A stretch of 40,604 nucleotides of DNA from Synergistaceae bacterium UBA6101 (lineage in GTDB: Bacteria; Synergistota; Synergistia; Synergistales; Synergistaceae). Shown here one piece after another: positions 1 through 8,650 of the stretch. The first letter of the stretch is position 1; each line of letters begins with the position of its first letter. A model generated the notes under the pieces. The model searched no databases. It saw only the letters and a list, made by a program, of their open reading frames with translations, and had not been told where the DNA came from. The DNA is taken from NCBI GenBank assembly GCA_002428495.1, contig DIWR01000020.1:1-40604 (forward strand), in the 5' to 3' direction. The translations under genes were made by a program, and so were the position numbers.

Positions 1-62
1 AGCTGAGACGGTATCTGGATTCCCGCTCAAAAGCATGCGGGAAAGACGGTGGGAAAGTTGAG
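1..62 (+). repeat. Right end of a MITE-like or IS-like element, cut by the window edge
   Basis: Positions 48-62 read GGTGGGAAAGTTGAG, the same 15-bp terminal repeat that bounds the complete element at 3151-3302. About 48 bp (roughly 15-62) match the reverse complement of 3151-3198 with a single one-base indel. The rest of this copy lies outside the window, so its target duplication cannot be tested; the next seven bases are TCAGACT. Confidence 0.75.
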
Positions 63-130
63 TCAGACTGTTTAATACCGCCCATGCTGTAGTGTGTTTC
101 CGTATATTTATCGATCTTTTCTTTTTGATG

Positions 131-1471
131 CTACCTTCTCTTCATTAGTTTTCCTTTGGGTCCACCCAGCACCTCGCTGTCTTTAACGGCCTTCTGCCCT
201 CCGATGATCACCCATTTTATCCCTTCCGGAGGAAGCAGTTCGTCAGTAAAGGTCGCTTTGTCGCAAAGCCTTTCCCCGTCAAAGATTACAAGGTCCGCAT
301 CCAAACCCTCTTTAATAACACCCTTATCAAGCCAGTTCATCTCGGCGGGAAGCGATGTACATTTTCGCACAGCCTCCGGCCAGGACAGACCCATTTTTCT
401 CAGCATCCTGAGGGCTCTCGGAAAAGTCCCGGCAGCCCTTGGATGGCCACGTCCGCCTTTTAAGAGGCCGTCTGAAGCTATTGCACAGTCAGGATGAGCG
501 AGACAGAGCTCCACCTCTTCCTGTTTTATAACATGGGCTATGATCAGGCACTCGGGCTCTTCTTCCCTCAATTGTTCAAAAAGGCCCTCCTCGTCAAGCC
601 ACCTGCCTCGGTTTAGACCGCTTGCAACTTCAAGGGATTCTTTTCCTTTGCCCCATCTTTTTTCAAACCCGGGGTCAAAAACAGCTGAACCGAGATCTGT
701 ACAGAAAGCATCATAGGGATAACAGTCGAAAGTGACATCCGCTCCTGACGCTCTCGCTTTATCGATAAGCGTAAGGACCTCTTTAAGCTGTCCGAACCCT
801 GTCATGCTGCCTGTGTGTGAGATCTGGAAACGAAGCGGCCATTTCGCAGCAAGGTCCAGTATTTCCTGCGTCGCCTTTACCGAAGCAGGACCATCTTCTC
901 TTATATGCACAGGTACCCAGATCTTTTTGAAATCGACTGCAACCTCAAAGAGGGACTCAAGTTCACTGATGGGAGTATTTGGCAGATACTCAAGACCTAT
1001 TGACAGGCCAAAAGAGCCATTTTCAAGTTCCTTCCTCAGAAGGTCTTTCATTATTTCGACCTGACGCTGTTCCGCAGGCAAGTATCTGTCTGTCGCCCCT
1101 GCAGCTTCACGCAGTTTTTTATGGCCTGTCAGATATCCCAAGTTGGTCCACGGGTTTTTACGAAAGGGTAATATATCTGCGCCTAACGGGCCTGATCCGC
1201 AGTTTCCGGCTATTGCAGTCGTAACGCCCTGTCTCAGGAGCGCTTTTTCTATGCTTCCACCGTCTTCTTTTTCTTCATCATGCATATGAGAATCGATAAA
1301 TCCGGGAGATACGTATGACCCGGAAGCATCGATCTCTTCTTTTGCCTCCATCTCATCAGAGGAAAGACGAGCTATTATCCCATTTGAGATGCCAATATTA
1401 AGTTTTTCCTCTTTATGGAGTTCGGGGAGTAGAACGACTCCTCCCCGAACCACCAGATCATATACAGGCAT
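131..1471 (-). CDS. N-acyl-D-amino-acid deacylase (D-aminoacylase, amidohydrolase superfamily)
   Basis: This 446-residue protein should hydrolyse N-acyl-D-amino acids, releasing a free D-amino acid, in the cytoplasm. It shows the metal-dependent amidohydrolase pattern: an HxH pair at His62/His64, the bridging Cys91 typical of D-aminoacylases in a GNCGSG context, His189 and His219 (ISHTG), and the catalytic Asp334 in an ASDG motif followed by HPRAAGTFPR. The length is slightly below the usual 480 or so. A ribosome site (AGAGGG) precedes the ATG. It begins 10 bp after the stop of the YfcC-type carrier, so the two are probably one operon and the carrier may bring in its substrate. The exact acyl and side-chain specificity cannot be read; an N-acyl-D-glutamate deacylase or another family member is possible. 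Confidence 0.87.
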   Translation of the reverse strand: MPVYDLVVRGGVVLLPELHKEEKLNIGISNGIIARLSSDEMEAKEEIDASGSYVSPGFIDSHMHDEEKEDGGSIEKALLRQGVTTAIAGNCGSGPLGADILPFRKNPWTNLGYLTGHKKLREAAGATDRYLPAEQRQVEIMKDLLRKELENGSFGLSIGLEYLPNTPISELESLFEVAVDFKKIWVPVHIREDGPASVKATQEILDLAAKWPLRFQISHTGSMTGFGQLKEVLTLIDKARASGADVTFDCYPYDAFCTDLGSAVFDPGFEKRWGKGKESLEVASGLNRGRWLDEEGLFEQLREEEPECLIIAHVIKQEEVELCLAHPDCAIASDGLLKGGRGHPRAAGTFPRALRMLRKMGLSWPEAVRKCTSLPAEMNWLDKGVIKEGLDADLVIFDGERLCDKATFTDELLPPEGIKWVIIGGQKAVKDSEVLGGPKGKLMKRR

Positions 1472-1481
1472 ATCTGCCCTC

Positions 1482-2882
1482 TTAACTGTAGTTGATCATT
1501 ACAGCAACAAATATGAACACCATCTGCACTGAGAAAAGGATAAGGAAGAAGGGAACGAAGTACTTCCACCAGCGTTCGATCGGGACTTTGGCAATACCAC
1601 AGATAACGGGCAGAAGGGTCGTCGGCCAAAGGATATTTGAAAAGCCGTCGCCAAACTGGTAAGCAAGTACTGCTATCTGACGGGGGATACCCAGAATATC
1701 AGAGAGAGGAGCCATGATCGGGATCGTGGTGGCAGCCTGTCCTGATCCGGATGGGATCAGGAAGTTGATCAAAGTCTGGACAAAAAGCATCCCTTCCGCT
1801 GCAACCCATTTCGGCATAGATGAAAGGGGCTGGGCCATACCATGAATGACGGAGTCGATGATCTGTCCCTGCCTCATTACGATCAGAACACCACGCGAAA
1901 TACCGACAACGCATGCTCCGAAGACAATGTCCTTCCAAGCATCAATGAATATCACAGCGATCCTGCTGGGGCCATAACCATTTACAACTCCGGCAGCTAT
2001 ACCGGTTATTAGCAGTATTCCGCAAAGTTCGTCAAAGTACCATCCCTTTTTGAGAACTCCCCAGATAAGGATGCTCATGCCAATAAACAGAACAAGAAGC
2101 ACGGCTCTGTTGCGGCCGGTAAACTTTGTATTAACAAGTTCGTCATGGTCAAGCGCCATCGCGCCCATGTCTATCCCCGCCATGAGGCTTTTGCTTGGAT
2201 CACGCCTGATCTTTGCAGCATAGCGCATCATCCACATTACACCCATCGTAACAAATACGAACCATGCAACGACGCGGAATCCGAGGCCCGAAAAGAGCGG
2301 TAACTCTGAAAGCTTTTGAGCCAGCCCCACAGTAAAGGGGTTCATAAAGGCCGCGGCAAAGCCCAGCCCGCATCCTAAAGCTACCACCGACATCCCGACT
2401 ATAGCATCATAACCCATTGCTATAGCGAGACCGACGAAGATCGGGATAAAACCAAAAGCCTCCTCGTACATGCCGAAAAATGTCGAGGCTGTTGCAAAAA
2501 GATAAGTGAAGAGAGGAAGAACAAAGATGTCTTTGCCTTTTGTGTTTCTAAGCAGAGATCCAATAGCTGCGTGCAGCGCTCCGCTTTCAAGTATCAGGTA
2601 GAAGGTGCCGTAAGCGATCATTATAAAGAAGATTATGTCCCCGGCATCGATCAGTCCCTTGTAAAGGTTTATGAACATCTGGAAGAATCCCACCGGAGTC
2701 GCTTCAACGAGATGGTATGAGAGGGGATCGACTACCGAACGGTTTGTTATGGGATCTGTAACACGGTCATATACACCCGCCGGGATAATATACGTTCCGA
2801 TAGTTGCTACTACGATAAGAAAAAAGAGGATAACAAATGTGTGCGGGACTTTAAGTGTTTTCTTTGCTGCCTGTTCTGCCAT
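1482..2882 (-). CDS. YfcC/DcuC-like family carrier (C4-dicarboxylate anaerobic carrier superfamily)
   Basis: This 466-residue integral membrane protein has about 12 hydrophobic segments and opens with the KVPHTFVILFFLIVVATIG-type first helix common in YfcC proteins. The conserved GGxMEEAFGF-like loop appears here as FGMYEEAFGFIPIF near residue 130, and a PSGSGQAATTIPIMAPL segment lies near residue 390. Family members move C4-dicarboxylates, arginine/ornithine or peptides, and the substrate cannot be told from sequence. A strong site GGAGG stands nine bases before the ATG. The gene is first in a two-gene operon with the D-aminoacylase, so acylated amino acids or dipeptides are plausible substrates (inference). 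Element ends flank the pair. Confidence 0.85.
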   Translation of the reverse strand: MAEQAAKKTLKVPHTFVILFFLIVVATIGTYIIPAGVYDRVTDPITNRSVVDPLSYHLVEATPVGFFQMFINLYKGLIDAGDIIFFIMIAYGTFYLILESGALHAAIGSLLRNTKGKDIFVLPLFTYLFATASTFFGMYEEAFGFIPIFVGLAIAMGYDAIVGMSVVALGCGLGFAAAFMNPFTVGLAQKLSELPLFSGLGFRVVAWFVFVTMGVMWMMRYAAKIRRDPSKSLMAGIDMGAMALDHDELVNTKFTGRNRAVLLVLFIGMSILIWGVLKKGWYFDELCGILLITGIAAGVVNGYGPSRIAVIFIDAWKDIVFGACVVGISRGVLIVMRQGQIIDSVIHGMAQPLSSMPKWVAAEGMLFVQTLINFLIPSGSGQAATTIPIMAPLSDILGIPRQIAVLAYQFGDGFSNILWPTTLLPVICGIAKVPIERWWKYFVPFFLILFSVQMVFIFVAVMINYS

Positions 2883-3143
2883 TTTCTAAAACCTCCATTT
2901 CATATTGTTTTGATATGCCGAAGATAATATCTTTAATAAATCACAGTTCAGGTCTGCATTTATACGCCTCCTTAAAATATAATGCTTAGATATTTCTTTA
3001 GCATGGTGTATAAATTACCTGCAATTTTAATCCCTTTTATTTAAAAACGCTATTACAAAATGAGGCAGAAAGAGAAAATGGCCGGGTTTCATCCTTTATT
3101 GGTCAAGATTAGTCTATGCGTAAATACACTTATTATTAATAAA

Positions 3144-3309
3144 TTATTGACTCAACTTTCCCACCGTCTTTCCGCATGCTTTTGAGCGGGAATCCAGCGA
3201 CTTCAATATTTTAGAGCCACTGGTTCTCCGCTGAATAACATACAGAGAAGACGAAAAACAGAGGTTTTGAATCCACTAGTAGCATGAGGTGGGAAAGTTG
3301 AGTTATTGA
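3144..3309. mobile_element. Complete 152-bp MITE-like element with target-site duplication
   Basis: The element spans 3151-3302. It starts with CTCAACTTTCCCACC (3151-3165) and ends with the exact reverse complement GGTGGGAAAGTTGAG (3288-3302). TTATTGA flanks it on both sides (3144-3150 and 3303-3309), as expected for a 7-bp target duplication. There is no room for a transposase, so this is a non-autonomous element or an internally deleted IS. The parent IS family is not identified. Confidence 0.8.
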
Positions 3310-3394
3310 CTTTTATAAAGTATCTTTGTTGAGCAGATACAGATCTATGTCCAGATATTTGAAACACTAAACGTCTTAAGAAGACCCCGGTCAT

Positions 3395-3423
3395 TTGTAA
3401 CACATCCAGGAAGAAAATATGAT
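3395..3423 (+). promoter_or_regulatory. Sigma-70-type promoter of the cupin gene
   Basis: TTGTAA (3395-3400) and TATGAT (3418-3423) are separated by exactly 17 bp, about 45 bp before the cupin ATG. It lies just outside the MITE-like element. Confidence 0.55.
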
Positions 3424-3467
3424 ATAAAATTAGTCAGACACTCAAAACGATAAGGAGGCAAAAGTCC

Positions 3468-3818
3468 ATGGTATTAAAAAATTCTTCTGAAGCCGTAAGA
3501 AGGGAAAAACTGGGCGGATGCGGCATCGGTGCGGCAGATACTTTTCCTGTGACGATACCCGATGAAAACGGAGCTTTTATTATGTCAACAAGACTGGAAC
3601 TGGATCCCGGAGCTTCTGTCGGCTACCACAGGCACGCAGGTACAGAAGAGGTATATTTCATTATGGCAGGAAAAGGCCTTTACACTGAAGAGGGGGAAGA
3701 ATACCCTGCCCTGCCGGGAGATGTCTTCCTCTGCAGGGAAGGTCGGTCTCACGGCATTCTGAATACCGGAGAAGATAAACTTGTACTTGGTGCTGCAATT
3801 GCAAAGAGCGCAGTTTAG
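3468..3818 (+). CDS. Small single-domain cupin protein
   Basis: This 116-residue protein is a minimal cupin barrel. Motif 1 is visible as G52-YHRH-..E61..G68 with metal ligands His54, His56 and Glu61, and motif 2 as PGD (83-85) with His95 and Asn99. Such proteins bind a divalent metal and act as isomerases, dioxygenases or sensors; nothing here narrows the reaction. The site AAGGAGG lies nine bases before the ATG and a promoter is at 3395. It is monocistronic and convergent with the binding-protein gene that follows. Confidence 0.85.
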   Translation: MVLKNSSEAVRREKLGGCGIGAADTFPVTIPDENGAFIMSTRLELDPGASVGYHRHAGTEEVYFIMAGKGLYTEEGEEYPALPGDVFLCREGRSHGILNTGEDKLVLGAAIAKSAV

Positions 3819-3827
3819 AAAACAAAA

Positions 3828-3871
3828 GGGGCCGGGCTTTTTAAAACGGTATGCTCCAGTAAGCCCCGGCT
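3828..3871. terminator. Possible bidirectional terminator between convergent genes
   Basis: GGCCGGGCTT (3830-3839) can pair with AAGCCCCGGC (3861-3870), with one bulged base, across a loop of about 20 nt. It sits exactly between the cupin stop and the convergent binding-protein stop. The uridine tract is weak, so this is moderate support. Confidence 0.45.
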
Positions 3872-3873
3872 GG

Positions 3874-4842
3874 TTATTTAGTCTTATATCCTATAAGTTG
3901 CCAGCATTTCAGAAGAGAAGAATCAAGCCTTACAAGCGAGGGCAGCATCAGGTCGGATTCGTCCATCTCCCAGACCCTGCTGTTTTTCACAGCCGGAGTA
4001 TTTTTGAATCTTGGATCTTTTATTATTGATTCCCTTGAAACAGGGGGGACGCCCCTCCCGATGTTTTTGAGCGAGATAATTACATCGACGTTCTTTGCGT
4101 TGTCAGCTAATTTCTGAGGACCATAAAAAATGTACCAGGAAAAATCCTGAACCCTTGTTCCCTTAGCATCAGTAAGGATCTGTGCTCCTGTCGCTTCAAT
4201 AAGCCGAGCTCCCCATGAGTCGGGCGCACAGGTGGAATAATCTGCTCCTGCAATGACAAAGACCTTCAGTTTTTCCATCTTTGCAGACCTGAACTCGCTC
4301 TTGGAGAGTGATTTTTCAGAAAGAAGAAGTGTTTGCGCTGCTTCTTTGGATCTGCCGGAGATAGCCCCTAATTTTTCAAGATACTGTCCAAGTACAGCCC
4401 ATTTAGGCCTGTTCAGGGCTGCGTACTTGATTTTTGCCCTGTCAAGGTCTTTCAGGAGATCCTTGTTCATTTTAGCCCAAGCAGCATCCATTATCACGAT
4501 GTCAGGGTCCAACTCTGCTATCTGTTCTGCTGATGGTATCCTTGAAAGCCTTGGGATGTTTTTGAGTACCCATTTAGTGTCAGCTGAAAAATTGACCCCG
4601 ACAAGCTGTCTTACCGCTCTTATAGCCACAAGGTTTTCGGTGTGTGAGTCGCTCAGTGATACTATCCTGACCGCAGGGCGCGGCAATTCTACATTTCTCT
4701 GCAGATCGTCTCTTATCAAAATAGGTTTGGATGCCAGAGCAGTCCCCTGGATCATTAATATAAATATAAAGAAAAAGGTCAAGAGAGAAAAAATTATGCC
4801 TGTTTTATGCTTGGTGGTCAGGAAAAATTGATTTTGTGCCAT
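3874..4842 (-). CDS. TroA/BtuF-type ABC transporter substrate-binding protein (cobalamin or siderophore class)
   Basis: This 322-residue exported protein has an N-terminal hydrophobic segment at about 13-35 ending in an ALAS-type signal peptidase site; no lipobox cysteine is seen. The mature part opens with a DDLQRNVELPRPAVRIVSL pattern typical of BtuF/FecB-like proteins, and PDIVIMD lies near residue 110. These proteins deliver corrinoids, haem or ferric siderophores to an ABC importer. No permease or ATPase lies beside it, so it is either an orphan subunit or serves a transporter elsewhere. The strong site AGGAGG lies before the ATG. The ligand is unknown. Confidence 0.78.
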   Translation of the reverse strand: MAQNQFFLTTKHKTGIIFSLLTFFFIFILMIQGTALASKPILIRDDLQRNVELPRPAVRIVSLSDSHTENLVAIRAVRQLVGVNFSADTKWVLKNIPRLSRIPSAEQIAELDPDIVIMDAAWAKMNKDLLKDLDRAKIKYAALNRPKWAVLGQYLEKLGAISGRSKEAAQTLLLSEKSLSKSEFRSAKMEKLKVFVIAGADYSTCAPDSWGARLIEATGAQILTDAKGTRVQDFSWYIFYGPQKLADNAKNVDVIISLKNIGRGVPPVSRESIIKDPRFKNTPAVKNSRVWEMDESDLMLPSLVRLDSSLLKCWQLIGYKTK

Positions 4843-5201
4843 ATTTTCACCTCCTTATTTACAACTTTATCCACTTTTTGTGGATATTTTTGTGACCAAC
4901 TCTGTTTTCTTCGGCAGAGATTCCTCTGTTTTTGTCTTTTGCTCGATTAAACAAGTGGACAACAGAGGTAAGAGTGCTGACATTTATATTAAATTAATCT
5001 AAATGTTCGTATTATATAGTATGTGCTATCTTTACCGGATATCCTGACTTTGCAAGTTTTACAAGGGCAGAGCTGCTTGGCTCGGTCATTGCAGGGCCGG
5101 GTGCTTCGGGATCCATTGCTGCAGCATGCGCCGTGTAATCGATTTTTGCCAGCATTGCATAAAGCGATCCAAAATATCTTGCAAAAAATAGCGAAAGAAT
5201 G
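4843..5201. other. Intergenic region with an inverted DnaA-box-like pair and a possible gene remnant
   Basis: This 359-bp gap separates the divergent binding-protein gene from the 3' end of the DUF721 gene. It carries TTATCCACT (4867-4875) facing TGTGGATAT (4879-4887), each one mismatch from a DnaA box; together they can also form a hairpin with a 5-nt T loop. A short coding-like stretch on the plus strand at 4998-5138 is listed separately. Confidence 0.5.
4998..5138 (+). pseudogene. Possible C-terminal remnant of a degraded gene
   Basis: From about 5028 the plus strand reads an open frame to a TAA at 5136-5138 whose last 33 residues contain GYPDFASFTRAELLG followed by a Gly/Ala-rich end. 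The composition looks like a real protein tail. No start codon or ribosome site exists, and an in-frame stop at 4995-4997 cuts it off upstream. I do not recognise the family, and a chance open frame remains possible. Confidence 0.3.
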
Positions 5202-5699
5202 TCATTTTTTTCTTCTGTTTCGTTTTTCTATGACTGTTTTTAATTTTGCCAGGCTTTCCGCAAGCTCTTCGTCGCTGACATCGCGGCATATATCTTTCAT
5301 GTTTTTTTGAAGGCTGCTCTCTGAAATCAGCACCGGTGGACGTCTAAGATGATCCGGAAGCGGATCTTTGACAGAAGATGGTTTTTTCACCTTTCCTACC
5401 TTTATCTCCAGTTTGACATTTTTTACCCCCAGATAACTGCTGATGGAACGTGCGATCATTGGTTTTCTTGATCTCAGTGCCGGAAGGATCCCAGGAGAGT
5501 CTGCATGGACAGATATTAGCAGCCCTTCCTCAGAAAACTCACAGGAAACAGGAGAGCTCCTTTCTGCTGCCGCAGTCCCTACTACCTCGTGCCATTGCTT
5601 TTCCAGTTCTGCAAGCTTAAGGCAGAGTTTCAGGCTGTAAGGAACGCTGCCCTTGAGAGCATCAGCTGTTTTTATTATCTCAGTCATCTGTCGTTTCAT
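5202..5699 (-). CDS. DUF721 / DciA-like protein
   Basis: This 165-residue protein has the DUF721 layout: an N-terminal helix rich in Leu and Lys followed by WHEVVG near residue 37, a small beta-alpha core containing LLISVHADSPGILPALR, and a charged tail ending in KRNRRKK. In bacteria lacking DnaC, DciA-type DUF721 proteins assist loading of the replicative helicase, and the position in the dnaA-dnaN-recF chain fits that role (inference). The gene overlaps the 3' end of mnmG by 20 bp, so the two are translationally coupled. Met1 and Met5 are both possible starts. Confidence 0.7.
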   Translation of the reverse strand: MKRQMTEIIKTADALKGSVPYSLKLCLKLAELEKQWHEVVGTAAAERSSPVSCEFSEEGLLISVHADSPGILPALRSRKPMIARSISSYLGVKNVKLEIKVGKVKKPSSVKDPLPDHLRRPPVLISESSLQKNMKDICRDVSDEELAESLAKLKTVIEKRNRRKK

Positions 5700-7566
5700 C
5701 CTTTGAACGCCTTTTGTTTTCTACAGCGACCCATAAAAGCTGTATGTCAGTCGGAGGTATACCTGATATCCTTGAGGCCTGTCCAAGTGTCCGGGGCATA
5801 AATTTTGAAAGTTTCTGTTCTCCTTCAGCTGAAAGCCCGCTGACCGCAGAAAAATCAAAGCCCTCGGGGAATTTGAGTATCTCCATCCTGTGGAATTTAT
5901 TGACCTGGCGCATCTGCCTGTCGATGTATCCTTCATACTTTGCTGAAACAGAGATCCTTTCTCCAAGCTCCTTTTCTATTGTGCTTGAAGTTATTTCCGA
6001 GAAGACTCCCCAGCTTATCTCAGGTCTTTTAAGAAGCTCTGCTGCGGGGAGACCTTCAGAAAGCGGAGAAGATGCAGCGCCTCGCAGTATTTCATTTATT
6101 TTTTCGGTTGGAGAGATCTTAATGTTCTTTATCATTTGAGTTTCTTCTTCAATATGCCGCCACCTCTTTTGAAGGATCTTCCATTCATTTTCCTGTAAAA
6201 GTCCTATCTCTTTTCCAACCGGTGAGAGTCTGGTGTCTGCGTTGTCGTGGCGCAGGAGCAGCCTGTACTCACACCTGCTGGTCAGCATCCTGTAGGGCTC
6301 GCTTGTCCCCTTTGTTACAAGGTCGTCGATAAGGACACCGATATACGCCTGGTCGCGTCTCAGTACCAGCGGCTCAAGGTCTTTGACTCTCAGCGCCGCG
6401 TTTATCCCTGCCATGAGTCCCTGAGAACCGGCTTCCTCATATCCTGAAGTTCCGTTTATCTGCCCCGCAAGGAAGAGGTTGGCTATCGTTTTTGTCTCGA
6501 GCCAGGGATAAAGCTGTGTCGGGTCAACAAAATCATATTCAATTGCATAACCCGGCCTCAGTATATGGGCAGATTCGCATCCCCTGAGCGTCCTGACGGA
6601 CTCAAGCTGCGCTTCAAGGCACATCGAAGTTGAAAAATTCTGAAGATAGACCTCCCTGCCCTCAGGATTAATGGGTTCAAGAAATATGGGATGGGTATCC
6701 TTTTCCGGGAACTTGATGATCTTGTCGTCTATGGAGGGGCAATATCTGGGACCTTCTGAGTCAAGGGTGCCCTGTATGAGAGGTGAGCGGTCAAAATATT
6801 TTTTTATGACCTCATGTGTCTCTTTATTCGTCCTGGTGAGGCCGCAAATGATTCCTTCATGCACTCTTTTTTCTCCAAAATGAGAAAAAGACTCCGGCTC
6901 ATTTATGCTCTCCTGGCGATCAAGTATTTCCCAGTTTATAGAATCCGCAAGCACTCTGGGGGTCGTGTCGGTCCTTAGCCTGCCAACTGTCAGACCTGTT
7001 TTCCGGATGCTCCTCGCGAGCCCGGACGAAGATACCATACCAAGAGGACCTGATTTGTGGGAGGTGAGGCCGATGTGGATCTTCGCGGCAAGATAGGTCC
7101 CGGTAGTTATTATCACTGTCTTAGAAAGGAAAGTCTGGCCTGTGCGTATCTTTACACCCACAACTCTGCCTTTCTCTGTCAGCAGATCCGTTACCATTGC
7201 CTGATGGACTTCCAAGCCTAGGCATGTCAGTATGGCAGTTCTGTAATGATTTCCGTATTTTACAGGGTCACACTGTGCCCGGAGAGTCCTTACCGCCGGT
7301 CCTTTTGATGTATTGAGCCACCTGAGATGATGGGTTGCTTTATCCGCAGCCTTCGCCATCTCTCCTCCCAGGGCATCTATCTCTCGGACCAGGTGTCCTT
7401 TTGCAGGACCTCCGATCGAAGGGTTGCAGGGCATCATTGCCGTGTTGTCCAGATATAGGTTGAGCATAAGCACCCTCGATCCCATGCGTGCGGCCGAAAG
7501 CGCCGCCTCGCAGCCTGCGTGCCCTCCTCCTACCACTATGACATCATATTTTTCTTCAATTTTCAT
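5680..7566 (-). CDS. mnmG: tRNA uridine-5-carboxymethylaminomethyl modification enzyme MnmG (GidA)
   Basis: This full-length 628-residue flavoprotein, with MnmE, modifies uridine-34 in the wobble position of certain tRNAs. The FAD-binding GGGHAGCEAA motif is at 13-22, and the conserved PCNPSIGG with Cys47 follows. SGYEEAGSQGLMAG lies in the second FAD region (near 375) and CEYRLLLRHDNAD near 435. The gene starts inside the 3' end of recF (11-bp overlap) and overlaps the DUF721 gene, so it belongs to the replication operon. No mnmE is present in the window. Confidence 0.97.
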   Translation of the reverse strand: MKIEEKYDVIVVGGGHAGCEAALSAARMGSRVLMLNLYLDNTAMMPCNPSIGGPAKGHLVREIDALGGEMAKAADKATHHLRWLNTSKGPAVRTLRAQCDPVKYGNHYRTAILTCLGLEVHQAMVTDLLTEKGRVVGVKIRTGQTFLSKTVIITTGTYLAAKIHIGLTSHKSGPLGMVSSSGLARSIRKTGLTVGRLRTDTTPRVLADSINWEILDRQESINEPESFSHFGEKRVHEGIICGLTRTNKETHEVIKKYFDRSPLIQGTLDSEGPRYCPSIDDKIIKFPEKDTHPIFLEPINPEGREVYLQNFSTSMCLEAQLESVRTLRGCESAHILRPGYAIEYDFVDPTQLYPWLETKTIANLFLAGQINGTSGYEEAGSQGLMAGINAALRVKDLEPLVLRRDQAYIGVLIDDLVTKGTSEPYRMLTSRCEYRLLLRHDNADTRLSPVGKEIGLLQENEWKILQKRWRHIEEETQMIKNIKISPTEKINEILRGAASSPLSEGLPAAELLKRPEISWGVFSEITSSTIEKELGERISVSAKYEGYIDRQMRQVNKFHRMEILKFPEGFDFSAVSGLSAEGEQKLSKFMPRTLGQASRISGIPPTDIQLLWVAVENKRRSKDETTDD

Positions 7567-8650
7567 CGATTATTTCAACTCTCCCTGAATTAACACCATA
7601 TATCCTGCCGGGAAAACTTTCGGTAAAGGGCTCTGCTGTAGAGGCAAAAACCTGTGTTTTTCTCTCCATTAAAGCGCAGAAGAGGATATTTCTTCCCTCT
7701 GAGTCCAGTTCCGCCGTTATCTCGTCAAGAAGAAGGACTGGGTTTTTACCAAGTTTCCTCTTTACACCTTCGGCGGCGGCAAGTATCAATGCAACAGCAA
7801 CACGGCGCCTGAACCCCCTGCTGAGCGAACGGGCTGCGGGGGTCCCGTTTGTAGTAATAAGCATGTCGTCTCTGTGCGGTCCTACCACAGGAACTCTCAG
7901 GACCTCTTCTCTGGTTCTATTTATTTTAAGCGAATATCTGAAATCTTCTTCCGGAAGCTGCAGAGAACCTGATCCTCCCCTTAAAAGGCTTATCTCGGTC
8001 GGATGGGGAAGTAGACCGCACATTTCTTTCATCGATTCTGATATCATCACAAGGGCCTCTTCTCTCATCTTCCAGATCCACGATGCAAGCGGAAGAAGGG
8101 CTCTGTCTATAAGATCTGTCCTGCCTCCGTTCCGGAGGATAGCAGTTTTCTGCTTTATGCCCCTCCTGTAATCATGGAGCCTAGTGGCATATACCGGCAC
8201 GATCAGTGTAAGGACCATGTCCATCAGCCTCCTTCTAAAGACGGAAGATCCCTCTATTATCGACATGTCGTTGGGAAGAAATGAGAGGACAGGTATTTTC
8301 CACCTTAAGTCTGTTGCTGTTATTGTTTCTTCCTCTATTTTGATAGTATATCTTGATGAAATTTTAACTTTTATTATCTCCCCGTTTTCATCGTCAAGCT
8401 GACCTGTAAGCTGGATCTCTGAAGATCCGCTGTTCCATGTTGGGAGCGACGAAGATCTGGTTCCTCGCTCGAGGGGTCCCCATCCGGAGACTATATTTAT
8501 TCCCTCAAGGATGTTTGTCTTGCCCGAACCGTTTGGACCGGTAAGTAAATTCAACCCCGGGGACCATTTAATCTCCCGGGGTTCAATATTTCTGAAATTG
8601 TTGAACCGTACCCTGTTATATCCCATCTCCGGAATCCGGCTCGGTTTCAC
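7556..8650 (-). CDS. recF: DNA replication and repair protein RecF
   Basis: This 364-residue SMC-like ATPase loads RecA at gaps and stalled forks. Walker A is GPNGSGKTN (38-46), the family segment SRGFRRRVAVALILAA precedes Walker B, and VLLLDEITAELD is the Walker B/D-loop. The frame starts at a GTG (8650) and overlaps dnaN by 35 bp. An internal ATG at 8626 (Met9) would give an 11-bp overlap and agrees better with the usual start of RecF, which begins close to the FNNFRN strand. The start is therefore uncertain by eight residues. Confidence 0.95.
   Translation of the reverse strand: MKPSRIPEMGYNRVRFNNFRNIEPREIKWSPGLNLLTGPNGSGKTNILEGINIVSGWGPLERGTRSSSLPTWNSGSSEIQLTGQLDDENGEIIKVKISSRYTIKIEEETITATDLRWKIPVLSFLPNDMSIIEGSSVFRRRLMDMVLTLIVPVYATRLHDYRRGIKQKTAILRNGGRTDLIDRALLPLASWIWKMREEALVMISESMKEMCGLLPHPTEISLLRGGSGSLQLPEEDFRYSLKINRTREEVLRVPVVGPHRDDMLITTNGTPAARSLSRGFRRRVAVALILAAAEGVKRKLGKNPVLLLDEITAELDSEGRNILFCALMERKTQVFASTAEPFTESFPGRIYGVNSGRVEIIDEN

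Larger units (their letters stand above)
2883..3467. other. Intergenic region between the YfcC carrier and the cupin gene
   Basis: This AT-rich stretch of 585 bp holds the 5' region of the minus-strand carrier operon, the MITE-like element (3151-3302) and the cupin promoter (3395-3423). A 66-codon minus-strand frame crosses the element but has no ribosome site and no recognisable protein. I see no other gene. Confidence 0.6.

Noticed and set aside
3203..3403. 66-codon minus-strand frame across the MITE-like element
   Set aside because: It has no ribosome site, crosses the element border, and does not resemble a transposase.
4253..4831. 192-codon plus-strand ORF opposite the binding-protein gene
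   Set aside because: It mirrors the real minus-strand gene, has no ribosome site, and its composition is typical of an antisense shadow.
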